This document shows, piece by piece, positions 24,401 to 37,400 of a DNA stretch of 64,000 nucleotides. Position 1 is the first letter of the stretch, and each line of letters begins with the position of its first letter. The notes below the pieces were generated by a model. That model saw only the letters and a list, made by a program, of their open reading frames with translations. It was not told the DNA's origin and did no database searches. Location of the stretch: positions 63,346,707 through 63,410,706 of the forward strand of contig NC_059473.1 of the NCBI RefSeq assembly GCF_018139145.2, given 5' to 3'. Source of the stretch: Gymnogyps californianus. Lineage: Eukaryota; Chordata; Aves; Accipitriformes; Cathartidae. A program made the position numbers and the translations under genes.

Positions 24401-27400
24401 GCTCCAGCCTTATAAATTAGGAGAAGATTATGCATAGCCAGCTGTACCATATAAATGCCTAGTTTTATATGATGCCGTGATCCTCGGTGTTTATCATATG
24501 GTCTAGCATCTGGCCAGTCCTGTTCATACCTCCCATATATCTGTTCTAATCAGATGTGGACTCGGGGTTTATTTACTTGCATGACTTGGTCTCAGCTAAG
24601 AACGCTCTCATGGCCCAGGGGTGGGGTGCTGTTGTGAAATGACATTGGCTTTTGCCACAGATCTATCAGGTATTATCAATTATTCCAAACTGCAGGGAAT
24701 TAATCGTAAATAGGTGGGGTTTTCTGTGGATTTTCTAAGGATTTCAATGTTTGCTACAAAAATCAAAGATACTAATCTGTAAAATCTGTCTGATAAGAAA
24801 AAAAGAAGAAAGAAGAAAATAAAACCCAAAATCCTGAGAGTTAGTTTGCCACAAAGGACGCAGGACTCAAAACAAGGGTACTTCTGCAGAGAAGCAGAGG
24901 GAAAGAAATGACACCAGTGTTCAACATCAGGAAAGTTATAGTCTCGTTTGCAACTTGCTTTCAGAATCTTTTATAAAGTGCTTCCAAAGAAAAAAAACCT
25001 TGAAAATTTAATTCCCCAAATGATGAAATCACTGACTGTTTTCTTGCAAGTCTTACATGTTGAGTCTGCTGAAGGCCCAGCTCAAGCAGTCATTGCTGCC
25101 AGAATGTTGGCTTGAGATGGGGAAAAACAGGAAGCTCAAGCCCTGACGCTTACAAGGAAAGTTTGAAAAGGGAATTCCTGAAAAGGCTCCATCATCTGAG
25201 GTAAATACTGAAGACCACTAACAACTTCAATTTTTTTAATATTGTGCTCTTTTCTAAGGCAGTGGGGATCCGACACTGATACCTAAATACCCTCAATACT
25301 GACAAAATGCAGCCCAATAGTATCACATTCTGAGGACCAGGCTCTTCAGAGATGTCCTTACTTTTAAACACAAGGACAGGATGACAACGACGAGCCACTG
25401 TGCTAACTGCTGTACCTGCAAAAGAGCAATTGCAAAATTGTCATTAAATTCATTTCTTTCAGGCAATGTCATTCTCACACAGCTTTTGGGTTTGGTTTTT
25501 TTGGTAAAAAATCGTATAAATCATACTAATTTCCAAGAAACAGCCATAAGCTCTTGCTTTTCATTTTGTAATGACAGACGAGCAAGTATTTTTTAACATT
25601 GCTTGTTATGGGACACTGGGGTTTTTTAATAGCTGACAAGCACATGATTGTTATAAGATTGGGCTAAGCTCTTATTTCTGGGCTAAATTCTTACCATAGT
25701 TTTTTATATTGGAAAGAATAAAGCTCCTAAAAGATATCAGTAAAAGGAAAATCAATAGAGTTGACTCCGTTAAATCAAACTTAAACACTTTCAGAGAGTC
25801 CGTGAAGTCACTAGTTGTGCCCTGAGTGGAATGAGAATCAGGGAGACAAACCTGGGGGAAAAACAGCTGGAAAAGGCTGATTTAAGCTCTGAAGAATTAG
25901 AAAGGCTCTGCAGAGCAGCAGAGTGACCAATACAAGGAGAGAAGACAAAGTACGTACAGAGAGGGGCTGGGAAGGAAAGAGCCTGCAGCATCAGAGCAGA
26001 AATGTGTATTTCAACAAGCTTACAACATAGGAGCAAAGTGATTTGGCCAGCAACACGGTATAGCTGCTGGCACAGACACTAAGCAGTTTCTGCCTGGGAA
26101 AAGGACTTCTAAATATGTATGAAGTGCAACTATTTTATACATGTCCATAGCCAAGGAGAGGATATACATATAAGGGCACAATGTTTATGCATTCTGCTGA
26201 GAGAGGCCATCTCAGCTATTTCAGCAGCAATCTTAGATGGCAAGCAGCCATTACCAAGAGGATTTCAAAAGCTGGAGAGAGACATTTATCAGTGGAAGAA
26301 GCAGCACCAATTACAGGAAAGGCCTATTCATTGCAACTGTTCAAGAAACAAGCATAGATGCACAGCGGGACTCAATCACCTCAACACAGGTGCTTAGTGC
26401 CATGTAAGACACGTTTGGGCTTCCAGAACATTTGCACATGGTTGGCAGATACAGGAAGGGATCTGCAGGAGACCCATACCTCCCCAGGGTGGCAGCTGAA
26501 GTAATGAGGGGACATCCCACAGACATGCACTAGACATCTGTGCTCGGGTGACTGAAGCTCTACCCCAGTTACTGAAATGCTACTGTAATGTACTAATGGC
26601 ATAGTTATCAGGTATTAACTAGACCCTGAAGTCATGCGTATATGATTTATAGGGATTAAGAAATCTGAAGAGAAAATCTGTTATGGGGATGGAACACAGA
26701 TGAGAAAATGTTGGTGTGTACATTGGAGTTGCAGGGTGCCTTGGGTACCTTCACCTTCCTAATGCCAAAGGCCTTCCCTTTGCGTTTGAATGATTACTTT
26801 TGCATTTGAATGATCACTTTTACATTTGAATGATCTTGTGGAATAGGGAGTATGAAGAATGAAACTCTGAAAAGTGAATGTGAAGAGACTGCAGAAATTG
26901 AATGAGATCCCAGTTTGGTACTGCTTTTTTGCATGTTCATTCTGAATACCTTCTTGAAGCTGATTCTCTCACCTGCTGAAATATTGCTCCACTCTGATAA
27001 ATACCATGAAAAAATGATGCCAAAAGTACAGAAAAGGATTAAATAAGTTAAAACTTCTCAGCTGCCCAACAAGATGTATTTGTATCATGCCATCCCTGAG
27101 TGCACAAGGCCACCATCTCTTGCCAAATTGCTCCTTAATGGTGTTTGCCACAAAAAGGTATATTTCTAGAAAGAACAGGAGAAAATGACATAAAGCATAA
27201 TGTACTTTGAGTCCTCAAGTTTTGAAACAAAAGAGGCTGGGATCAAGCAGAAACAAGGGGAAGAGCTGAGCAGGACATCCCCAAGACTAGGAAGTCCAAC
27301 TCAGAGACACAGGGAGATCTATTATTGTATATTGTATATTATTGTATATGTTCCAGGCATGCAACTCCTTGCTCTGCAAGCTGTGCTACCACCATGAAAA

Positions 27401-30400
27401 AGAGTCAAGGAGCCACAAACAAGCATGAGCTACTGCAGCTGTGTAATCCTTTAGTGTGTGCAAACACAGTACCTGTGATGGACTGGAGTAAAGCTGGCAA
27501 AAATGGCTTAGACTGGGAAAGATTTTTTTTCCTAATTTTTATACCAGCTGTATATTAAAGACAGCTGAAAGCCCCAACTCATGTTACCAGCAGCCATCTA
27601 AAGGAACATTATGTTGTTCATTTTACCATGACTGACCAGTACAGCAAAAACCATCCTGCTACTTGCAGATGAAGTAGGAAATGTAACATTTTAGAGCTAG
27701 GCCATGAACACGATCAAAGGAAAGAACTGTGCATCAGTGAACCCAAGACCTGGTGAGCTGTGTCCAGAAACATGACCTCTCAAGGTCCAATGATAGTCAG
27801 TTATGTTATGGAATAAGGTGGGGAAATGAGCCAAACGGGAGGGCAAACTGAATAGCAGAGAAGCTTCAGCTGATTTTCCATAAGCCTCTGCACTGCATGT
27901 GAATAGGATCAATGAAAACACTTCCAGACAAATATTTCTAATGAAAAACTGGAATTTTACTGAAAGAAAAAAACACTTATTAAAATATCTTTAATAACAT
28001 TATGTTTTTCAAGTGAAAAAACAAAACAAGTTTATTTTCCCTGTGGCCGTGTCGTTCATTTTCTGGGCTGTAAGGTTTCCAATCACAAGTCTAAATTTCC
28101 TGGAGTAGGACAGGAATGGAAATTTTTCCTGGTCAGTCTTCATCTAACACATCCAGTCAGAGCTCATACTCCAATCAGAAATCTTTGGGAACACTTTCAG
28201 TGCAGTGCTATTTCTCTGAAAGCAGAATAATTCAATAACCCTTGCTGGAATGCAGAATACACCCGTGACCCAAGGCAGGAGGTAAGAAAAAGGACATTGC
28301 TCTGCACAGCCTTCAGTCCTAAGAGGAACACTCACGTCAGAAGTTGAGGTTGCTCCGATCACCCCCTGCTTCTTATTAATGACACCCCTGTGATTTCACT
28401 AACAGAGACTGACGTATCAGCATTACATTGACATGAAACCAAAGAATCTCCCCCCCTCCTCGGGTCAGGCCTCTCTGCAGGGGCTCTGCTCCTGCTCACT
28501 TTGTGCAAGTTTCACAAATTACACCTCACACACCTTATTTCCTTGCTGCACTGGCTAGAAAAGAAGAAGACAACATAAGCAATGCCCAAGAAACTTGTGC
28601 TATGTAATCACCGGGGTCCAGGCAGCTTACTGAGGTTTACATGTAGCAAACTGAGTATTAAACTCACCACTCTGCATTTCATTTTAGCTGGTGAATAGTG
28701 CAGAACAGGGTGTATCTCCATAAACAATCAGGATTAAAATCATCTGTTTAATGTTTACAATCCAAATGCCACTGCTAGTATTTCTAATGAATTTCAAGAC
28801 TTGAGCAAGCTGAAGACTGAAGTGAGACCAGCCAGTGGGCCAAAAGAACGGCCTGGAAGTCATTAAAGCCATATCCCTAGGGCAACCTGCAAGCAGACAC
28901 AATAGAACACAGAAACTAGCTGCTTGTATTAATGAATATACTATATTAACAGTAATAGTTCTTAAGTAGAAATGGGTTTTGAGGCATTTATCAAGGTCTT
29001 CTGCAGATTATGTCCCTACCAGCCTTGAAGTATTTCAGTTAGCTGGAGAACAACATGGACAAGCTCACTGACAGAAGGTCAGCCAGTCCAGTGAGTGCAA
29101 GTCCTAGGACATCCTTGGGATACGGAGAACACAGAATTCCCCAGAGCTATTTAGAGTTTCTTAATGGCCAAGTAGGAGAAAAGAATGAGAGGTTCACTGT
29201 TCCCTCTTGGCCATCTTGCGTTGGCTGTTACTCAGGGGGCTGTGTACTTAACCCTCACGAGCAATTTACTCATGTGGCAAGAACAGCTCCTAGGTAAGGA
29301 CTGAGCAGGTACTGGTCAGTGGTACTGGACCTAATGGGTGTGGATGACCGTTAAGTCTGGGGTGGTATTGCAGCTATTGCAGGGAGGCTCTGCAGCACAA
29401 GTAGGGATAGACTCTTCGCTTGCTATAGGCTGTGCCAAAATCTGAACCAGCTTTCACAATCCAATGGCTACCTTCACACCATGACACAGGCCATCTGCAT
29501 TCACTTGCTTAGAGACAGCATCTTAGCCATGGTCTGCATAAAACCACCAGATGTGAATGTTTCACTGCCATCGAAAAATCAGAGTTGCTTGGTAAAGAGA
29601 ATCCCGATTTCAAAAATACAAGGAAAAAAAAAAATCAAACCACAGTCATAGGTATAATTTCTTTGTATTTGCTAAGATTATATAGCTTGGCATGAGCTGT
29701 GCCTGGAAAAGCGCATTTCAGAACTGAATAATGTTTGCACTCCCTTTATTTGTTTAAAGAAAAGCATAAAAAACCAGAATGAAACAAATTCAAGTAGGTT
29801 TTTTGTTCCTGAAACAGGTCTGCTTTTATTTCCTCAGAAGATGTACGTTTCTACTCAGTGCACACAGCTATTTCTCCACAGATGGAAAAAAACAAAGCTG
29901 AAAAGAACAACAGCAAAATCCCAAATCCCAAGGCAACATTTTCTAAATAAACCAGGGAACTATAAAGAGAACAGTCTGGCTGAACCATACATGGGATTAT
30001 ACTGACATATTGTGGCAAGACACAAGTAATGCAATGCCTTAATCACTTCTGTGACCATAAGCTACTCTGCTACTCTCCTTCCTCTGGTTGAGGAGCAGAG
30101 AGAAGTCTGGGGTCCTCAGTCCCAGACTGAGGACAGAGACAAGGAACCTGAGAAAATATATAAGCAAGACCTCGTGACTGGATCCTTCCAATGCTTCCAG
30201 CCTTGGTATCTGGAACTGAGCTGTTTCCACATCTTAGCATAGTGAGAAGTCTCATCCAGTTACGGACAGGCAGAGCAGATTGCCTCCCTGTCTTTGAACT
30301 CAGAGCTGAAAACTCTACACCCCACACAGCTGCAGTGGTGCGTTTGGAGGCCTCCAACCTCTGAGCTTTCAGCCAGCCAGAAAGCTCTTTGTTTTCCAAA

Positions 30401-31239
30401 AAATTATCCCTGAATGACTCAGTTGAATAATCTTTCCCATACCATTGATGCTTTGGGAAAAAAGTTCAGGCACAAGCTGTGCCCTCAGACACAACATTTT
30501 CAGAGGAAAAGGAGTATGCAGGCAAAATAATTCCCAGAACTGTGGCAATGAATAAGCTGTCTGGACTGAAAGTCCCCTTGGCCATGGTGACAGGCAGTCA
30601 GGCAGGACCTCCCCATCCTGCAGAGCTCAGAATCGCAGTTGTAACAATTTCAGCCTTTTCAAATAAGAAAACATATTGTGAGCGTGGTCACTGTGTACCT
30701 CTCTTTCCCAATATTATTTCATCACTGGGTGGAACTCCCCCTTTGTCTTCCCAGCAAATGCCCTAGGCCATTCATACTGAAATATTGTCACCTCCCTCTA
30801 ATGACTTCTGGTACTAATTTTTTCCTGTAGCATGGACTTCGGAAGCCTTTCAATCCATGGAGTCACAAGAATCAGACTTAGTGCCAGAGAGCTACAACTC
30901 ATCCTAACCAGAGAACAGTTGTGGTAGGGGGGTAGAGGGTGATGTGAACCAAGGTTGACCAACCACAGTTCCACCACTCCATCAGTTTCACAAGCTGGAA
31001 GACTTCTGCAGAGTTACTTGGTGCACAGCAACAGTTGTAACCTTCTTCCCGGGCTATGAGAAAAGTTTCAAACATGGAGCCTTTTTGTATGACCACGGGG
31101 ACCGCAGTCATTTAAACAGCAAGCTAGCTAGCAGAGCTCGTATATCCTAGGTAAAAGGAAACATGTTCCCATGAAGAACCCTATTCAGAGACCATTGACT
31201 TCAATGGGAATTACTCACCTAAATACCCCTAGTCTCAGA
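21436..31239. other. Intergenic sequence between IL22RA2 and IL20RA, first part; no gene seen
   Basis: About 9.8 kb with no recognised gene. Frames reach at most about 135 codons and have no motif, no partner exons and no conserved family signature. Features seen are a three-copy degenerate repeat at 26779-26834 and an AT-rich TATTGTATA repeat near 27321-27350. Regulatory elements for the flanking cytokine receptor genes could lie here but cannot be recognised without comparison to other birds. Confidence 0.55.
26779..26834. repeat. Degenerate 19-20 bp tandem repeat, three copies
   Basis: Three consecutive units built on TTTGCRTTTGAATGATYAC, each ending in GAATGATT or GAATGATC. Differences between copies are single-base, which suggests an older local duplication. 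Confidence 0.85.
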
Positions 31240-31450
31240 GTCCCTTAAAACCTTTAATGTATTTATCTTTGCAGTATCCCTGTGAAATAGGGAAGGACTC
31301 TAGTCTGTTCTATAAAGATATTCAGAGGTGTTTGTAAGGATATAGAGGCACCCAACCACCTTTGAACTAAAAGGGATTTGCTAAGATTACACAGAAAGAT
31401 TTTGGGCAGTGCAGGGGACTGGACCTTGTTTTCTCTGCTCTGAGGATCTC
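31240..31450 (+). repeat. Ancient L2/MIR-like relic
   Basis: Contains TATCCCTGTGAAATAGGGAA, and 130 bases later TTGCTAAGATTACACAGAAAG and a CAGGGGACTGGACC stretch. This spacing and wording fit the shared amniote LINE-2/SINE tail ('ccctgtgaggtagg..aag ... cttgcccaaggtcacacagcaag ... gagctgggactcgaacc'). It is heavily diverged; the call rests on my memory of that consensus. Confidence 0.45.
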
Positions 31451-34400
31451 AAATAATTGTCAAAAGTAATACATGAACGCCAAATTTGAACAAAAGTCTT
31501 CCTTTGCAATAAAGATAATGACAGAGTTTATATCACAGTCAACAGACTCAGCGGTTAAAGGTCAGCCTGAATCATAAGTGCTAAGTCATTTTAAGAGGAA
31601 ATATCCATTCTGGCATGCTGCATTTCAAAAGATGTGGAAAGCTACAGAACAGCTGGCTCAGCAGCAGAAATGACGGTCCCTTCTGAGTCCACCCTGAATG
31701 ACTAAAGACGCATCCCTTTGTTTGCTACGTGGAAGAAAACACTAAACAAGCAGCAAAACATTTTCACTGAACAAAAAAGTATGTTTTCTGCTTCAGCAGC
31801 AAATGCCCACTTATTTGCTTCTCAGGTCAGCAAAAATGTGAATTCTCAATCTACAGCTTGAGATGTTTTAACCATTATGTCCTGACTTTTTAACCTCTGT
31901 TGTAATTAAAAACAGATTCCTGCCAATGGCACTACTATATAGTTACCTCGCACAGTACTTGGCTCCTATTTCTGTAAGAAACCTGCAGTCTACAGAAATG
32001 AGGAGGCAAGGCCTGTTCTGCTTACTGAGGAAATGTTTTCTGGAAGTGAACCACATGTGGTATTATTACCTATAGTAAAAAGAATAATTTTTCTATGGCT
32101 GCTGGCATCTGACAAAGTTGTTTCACATCCCTACCACTGCCTCATGCATAATTCCCCTTTCTTTCTTGGCATACATGTCAGTTGTCAGAATAAATACAAA
32201 TACCAAATGGCTTGAAGCTTACTCACAAGAAAAATAAAAAGCATTACCTGTAAAACACTCAAAGTACACCTGAGGTGAGAAGGTTTAAATCAGTATTTCT
32301 TTAATATACTTACAACTTCCTTGGCCAGAGACAAAAAAGTTGAAAAAAGCTATTTCACAGCCCAGTGCTTCTGCTGGTCACGTAGTACTGTGCTCCCTTG
32401 GACTAGTAATTATTTTGGTATTTTATGTTCCTGCAGAGACTAGAGAAAGCCCTCCCAGGCAACATATGGCTCCCTGGTTAGCACAGCCCGATTTCACCCT
32501 CCTGGTCTGTACGAGCCTCTGCCCATGTCCCGGAGGAGCGCACTCAGTCGCCGCCTGTGTGAGCTGCTCCCTGAGGGGAGCCCAGCAGGGACTGGGGCAG
32601 CCCACCGGGCACACGCCGCAGCACCAGTAGCTTGATTTCAGTGACACCCATCTTTTTACCTCCCAAGTAGCCATGGAGGGATGAGCAGCCAGCAGTGCAG
32701 CAGCTCCTCTCCGGCTGTCCTAAAGGCTGCATCCGCAGGGGAGCAGCAGCATCCCTCCAGCATCCATGGGCTCTTGGCCCTGCAAACAGCAGGGGTGAGA
32801 TGAAGGCCCTGCAGTGCCGCCTTTCCCTTTCAACAGCTTGCTGCAGGGACAGCTTCAGGCTCCACCCAGGCTCTCCAGCATGCCAGGAAGGCAAGGGCAG
32901 GGCAAGAAAGCAGCAGCCAGGGAGTACCAACAGGCCAGATTATAACAAGAGAGGCAAGACACAGAAAAATTCCAGCACGGGAGTATGGCAATAAGAAAGA
33001 GACGGGAACAGCAGTGAGACTTCTCCCCAGCAAGCCGGGCACTTCACCTGAGATTGTGCACTGCGCTAGGCACAATGCCTAGAAATTAAATCTTACAATG
33101 CTGAATGCTGCAATGCTGAATGTTGCAATACCTGAATCCTATTTGTCTCCCTACCCCATGGAGCCCTGGCGAAAGTGCAGAAGAGTTTTTTAGATAAAGG
33201 CTTACACAAGCCTTGTGCTGAGTAGCAACCCTCTGCAGGAAGGAGACAGGAGGAGGCTAGGTGTACCCAGAGGAGACAACCCACACCCCCATCGCTTTAA
33301 AGTAGAACACATAAGAGTATCTTTCACTTTGAAATATAGATACATGTAAGTGTAGCTTGAAAAACATATCACTTGAATCCTTGAAAATGAGAACCTGCTT
33401 TGAAAACTCTATGAGCATTTCAAATCTGGCCCTTAGATACAGTATCCACGATCTTTCCAAAGAAACCTGAAAAGGCAGAAAGCCTCGCTTTCCTCTTGAA
33501 CTTCTGCATCTCCTCGGAAGGGGGAGCGCAGCAGGCATCCCTGCTGCCTGGCCGGCTGCAGACCTCGGGGAGCGGCAATGGGACGCTTCTCTGGTTTCTT
33601 GACTCTCACACCTTGTCCATGTGAGGAAGTTTCAGTGGGTGACCTGTGAATTTTAAACCTGTCAAGTTTCCCCATATAGCTAAGTCTACACTCTGACTTT
33701 TTTTCCAGTTTTATTTATGTGACGAACTTAGGTCCTCGACTCCCCCCCTGCTACACTGACATTAACAGTCCACAAAGCAGATGTAGAAGCTGAAAATCTG
33801 GTTTCCCAAGGGTGAAACCTCTTACACTATGAGTACACATGCCAGTGACAGAAGATAGCTGGTAGAAACTCGGGTGCTTATGATGCTCACTGCTATTTAA
33901 ATGATTGGGTTTTACACTATTAGTAAAACTGATAAACACTTTTCCACAGCAGCAAAACCAGACCAGTAAGGACGACTTGAGCATAGCACAGAAATAGTAC
34001 CTACCACTGAAGGTTTCTTGAGGTGAGATTTGTCAGGCAACAGGCAAGTGACAGTATACCTGCTGTTTGATGATAACAAAGCTCAGGGGACCATATAAAG
34101 GCAATAATAATAAAACACCAGGAGGGCAAGTTTAAACATGAATAAGCCAATTTTTAGAAGAGCAACCTCTATCTAATGTATGCCCAGAGGTTTTTTACAG
34201 TTTTGTGAACAAGCACACAATCCAGGCAGCCGAGTAGCTGACTGGATACTTGATCCCCTCTGAAGCAGGCAGTCTTGGCAGCCCAGTCAGCCTCCAGCTT
34301 TGGTCCTTCTGTAAATTCCCCACTTTGCCATGTGATTTGCTGGAAGGAGGTGTCACCACAGCTGGAAACAAGTTTATGTCTGTTCTCAGTTCCTTTAAAT

Positions 34401-37400
34401 TCAGCCTGTCACTCCGACCTCTTGTGCTATTGCTGCTTGTCAGTAACACGCAGTAAGAAAGGAGGAAGTACGAAATATCAGAATGATGAGATTGCCATGA
34501 GATTGTGAATATGAGGTGTAAGTCAGCTCAAACTGACATGCTCACTACCTTTATTGTTATTTGAGAAAACATCACAGCATCAATCAAGCAGAAAACTCCT
34601 CAGGTATTTTCTTATGTTTTAGCATGGTCCCAACAGTATAGTGCAATGGGACTGTAATTTCTCTCTGTAGGCAGATGGCAAGATGACATAGAAAGCATTG
34701 TAATGATCAGTGTGGGGTGTTGCTAAGACATGAATTAAAGCTCCTGGACCATAATGTCTAGGATTTTATAGAGATGAACTACATTATGGACACATGCTTT
34801 CAGTGTGGGTTCATCAAAATTACCAGAAATGAAGATTATGCTTAGCTGACATGTACTTTTGGGGTTGATCTGATTATGTGTCACCCATCTAGCTTTGTCT
34901 ATGTCTAGCTGTTTTCTCTTGTGGGAAGCCCTGTCAAGCTGACTCCTCTGACATATGTTTTCAAGTGTTGAAACACATCCTGTGAGGTAAGTTCAAATCA
35001 AATGGAATTGAAGTTGTACCGTTGAGCAGCCTCTTTCAGACCAAACATCACACAGGAGACTAGAAGTTTCATTTAATTCCAACATTTCATTCCAATTTTA
35101 ATAGGACTCCACTGAAAACATACATCTGGGGCAGGATGTAGTTACCTAAATCAGGGCAGCAAGTACATTTTAGGTGCTGAGGGTATCCTGCCTGGCCTCC
35201 AGATGCCACTGCAAAAGAGATTTCATGTCTCCCTATAACGTACATCATATCTACCTGTACCTGGATACTCAAGGGCATGGTAACCTGGGTATCTAATATT
35301 ATCAGCTACCAGAGTGCTGCATATTAACGTCCTCTGTCCTCTTAGGTGGTAATGTATTTTTCTCCTGCAAGTTCTTGGCTGAGGTACAGCAAATTGCACA
35401 CCTGAAGCACACATCCTTGTTCAAATAAACTAAAGACTGCAGTCAATACTGCAGTCAAAATGAGTGCAGGTTCTGCATCAGTGTTGAGGTGTCCACTCTT
35501 ACGCTGACTTCAAACTAGCTAGTTTGGATGCTGTTAGCAGGGTAGTAATGAAAATGCCCCCCAAAAGCTAATCACCTGAGTATCGCAGCCCATACAGAGC
35601 TTCATATTCCTGTAGGCACATTGCTATAGGTATCTCACATACCTGGGATATAGGTCTAGATGCTATGGGATAGCATAACCCTGGTCACAGTGAGTGCGTA
35701 GCTCTGGTCATGCGGTGTGGAGTAAGCCACTGCACTGCGAACATACACGCGTCACGTCCCTGTCTATGTTCCTGAGGGCTGTCTATTTTATACTACTGTC
35801 CCAGTGCGGCTGCAGTTCCACCTGGCCTCACAGACAAGCCGTTCTCATGACTCTGGTCCGGGAAATCTTTCCCCCTCCCTGCACAAACCATCCCTGCTAT
35901 GTATGGAGATTTTTGCTTACTTGAAGCAGCCATGGTAGGCCAGCGCAGAAGCCAGGATACCAGACTTCAAAGGTTAATGATCTATCCGTTATGCTAAATC
36001 CTATGCAGCAGCACTAATTCTTCCTATTCAGTTATCCTTTTCCCAAGAGCTCGGGACAATACGAGAGACATGGAAGGCTAGCTGATTTATTGCTTTCATG
36101 CAAAAGGTCAGACTAAGGAAGACCAGCCGCTGGAGTCTGTTGCCCTATAAACTTAGTATCTGACAAGCCATTGGTTAGCCTGTCTTCAAAATATCCTTTG
36201 ACATGGAGAAGTTACTATAAAAATAACACTTGGAGACTTTCAGTAACTTGTACTTCACTTATCTGGTTTTTCCCCAAAGCAAATGAGAAAATAGGTTTTA
36301 TTACCTTCCAGCATCGCATATTCACTCTGAAATGAAAGCTAATACTTTCTCATTTACCATATCAACTACACATACATCACATCTTCATGGGGGGGGGGAA
36401 CCAATGAAAGTTGTCACAGAAGATAACTCTACAGTAAGACTGTAGCCAAGATTTCTGTTATTGAGGCAGAATACTCAGTGTGAACAGAAATAAGTAGTAA
36501 ATACCTTTCCTTTGAAACACACAAGCATATCTCTCACTTCTCAGCTCAAAACTAGAGTTTAGGACTATTGAGAACACATACATCAGTATACACACGCCAG
36601 TACAAAAATGTGCTTATATATGGTATATTTGTCTGTGTATATAAAAACATATATGTCTGTAATGTGGATATGTATTTATTATATATGAGCATATATATTC
36701 TCTGCAAGCTGAGAGACACAAAAGACCCTAAGCCACCACTTCTGAGCTTCTCTTTGTAGGAGAGTTATCTTCTGACAGCAAGATAAATGAAGTGGCAGCT
36801 GTGTTCATTCTCTAGCGCTCATGCTTGTTTAGTACCCTGATTAATGATGAGTGCTTTACTTTTAGTCTAATTTATCTCTTGCAAGCCTTTATATACTGTT
36901 TAGAACCCAATGTAAAGTTTATGTGCAGATGCACCCACACAATAAAACGATTCCATATTGAAAATGACTTTAGTTTAATTTCAAAGTGAGTCCCCAAGGA
37001 CCTCATTGCTAGGGATGCACTGTCTCAGTCTGCCCTGACTTTAAGCTCCCATTATGGGTTCGTTGGCCGCCCACAAGAGTTACACCATTGCAGTAAAAAG
37101 GCGCAGTAGATATTGTGAGAAAATGGTGACATCCAGTTGCTACTTAGGTAAATTTTTTAGTTCATTTGGACATTTCAGAAAGAAAGGGAAAGAAGCAAGT
37201 GTGCCGATAGAGAAAAAACCTTGTGTACTAGAAGCCCATCCTGAGAAGACTTATCTATCTAAGCAAGGTAAGAGACTCTACCTTTACTCTAAGACTCCTT
37301 CTGGCTGAGAAAGCGATTTCATCCCAGAAAAAAGTACATGTGGAGGAAACGTCATGGCATGAGCCTTCTAAAGAAAAAGCAAATGATGGAGTCCTGCTGT

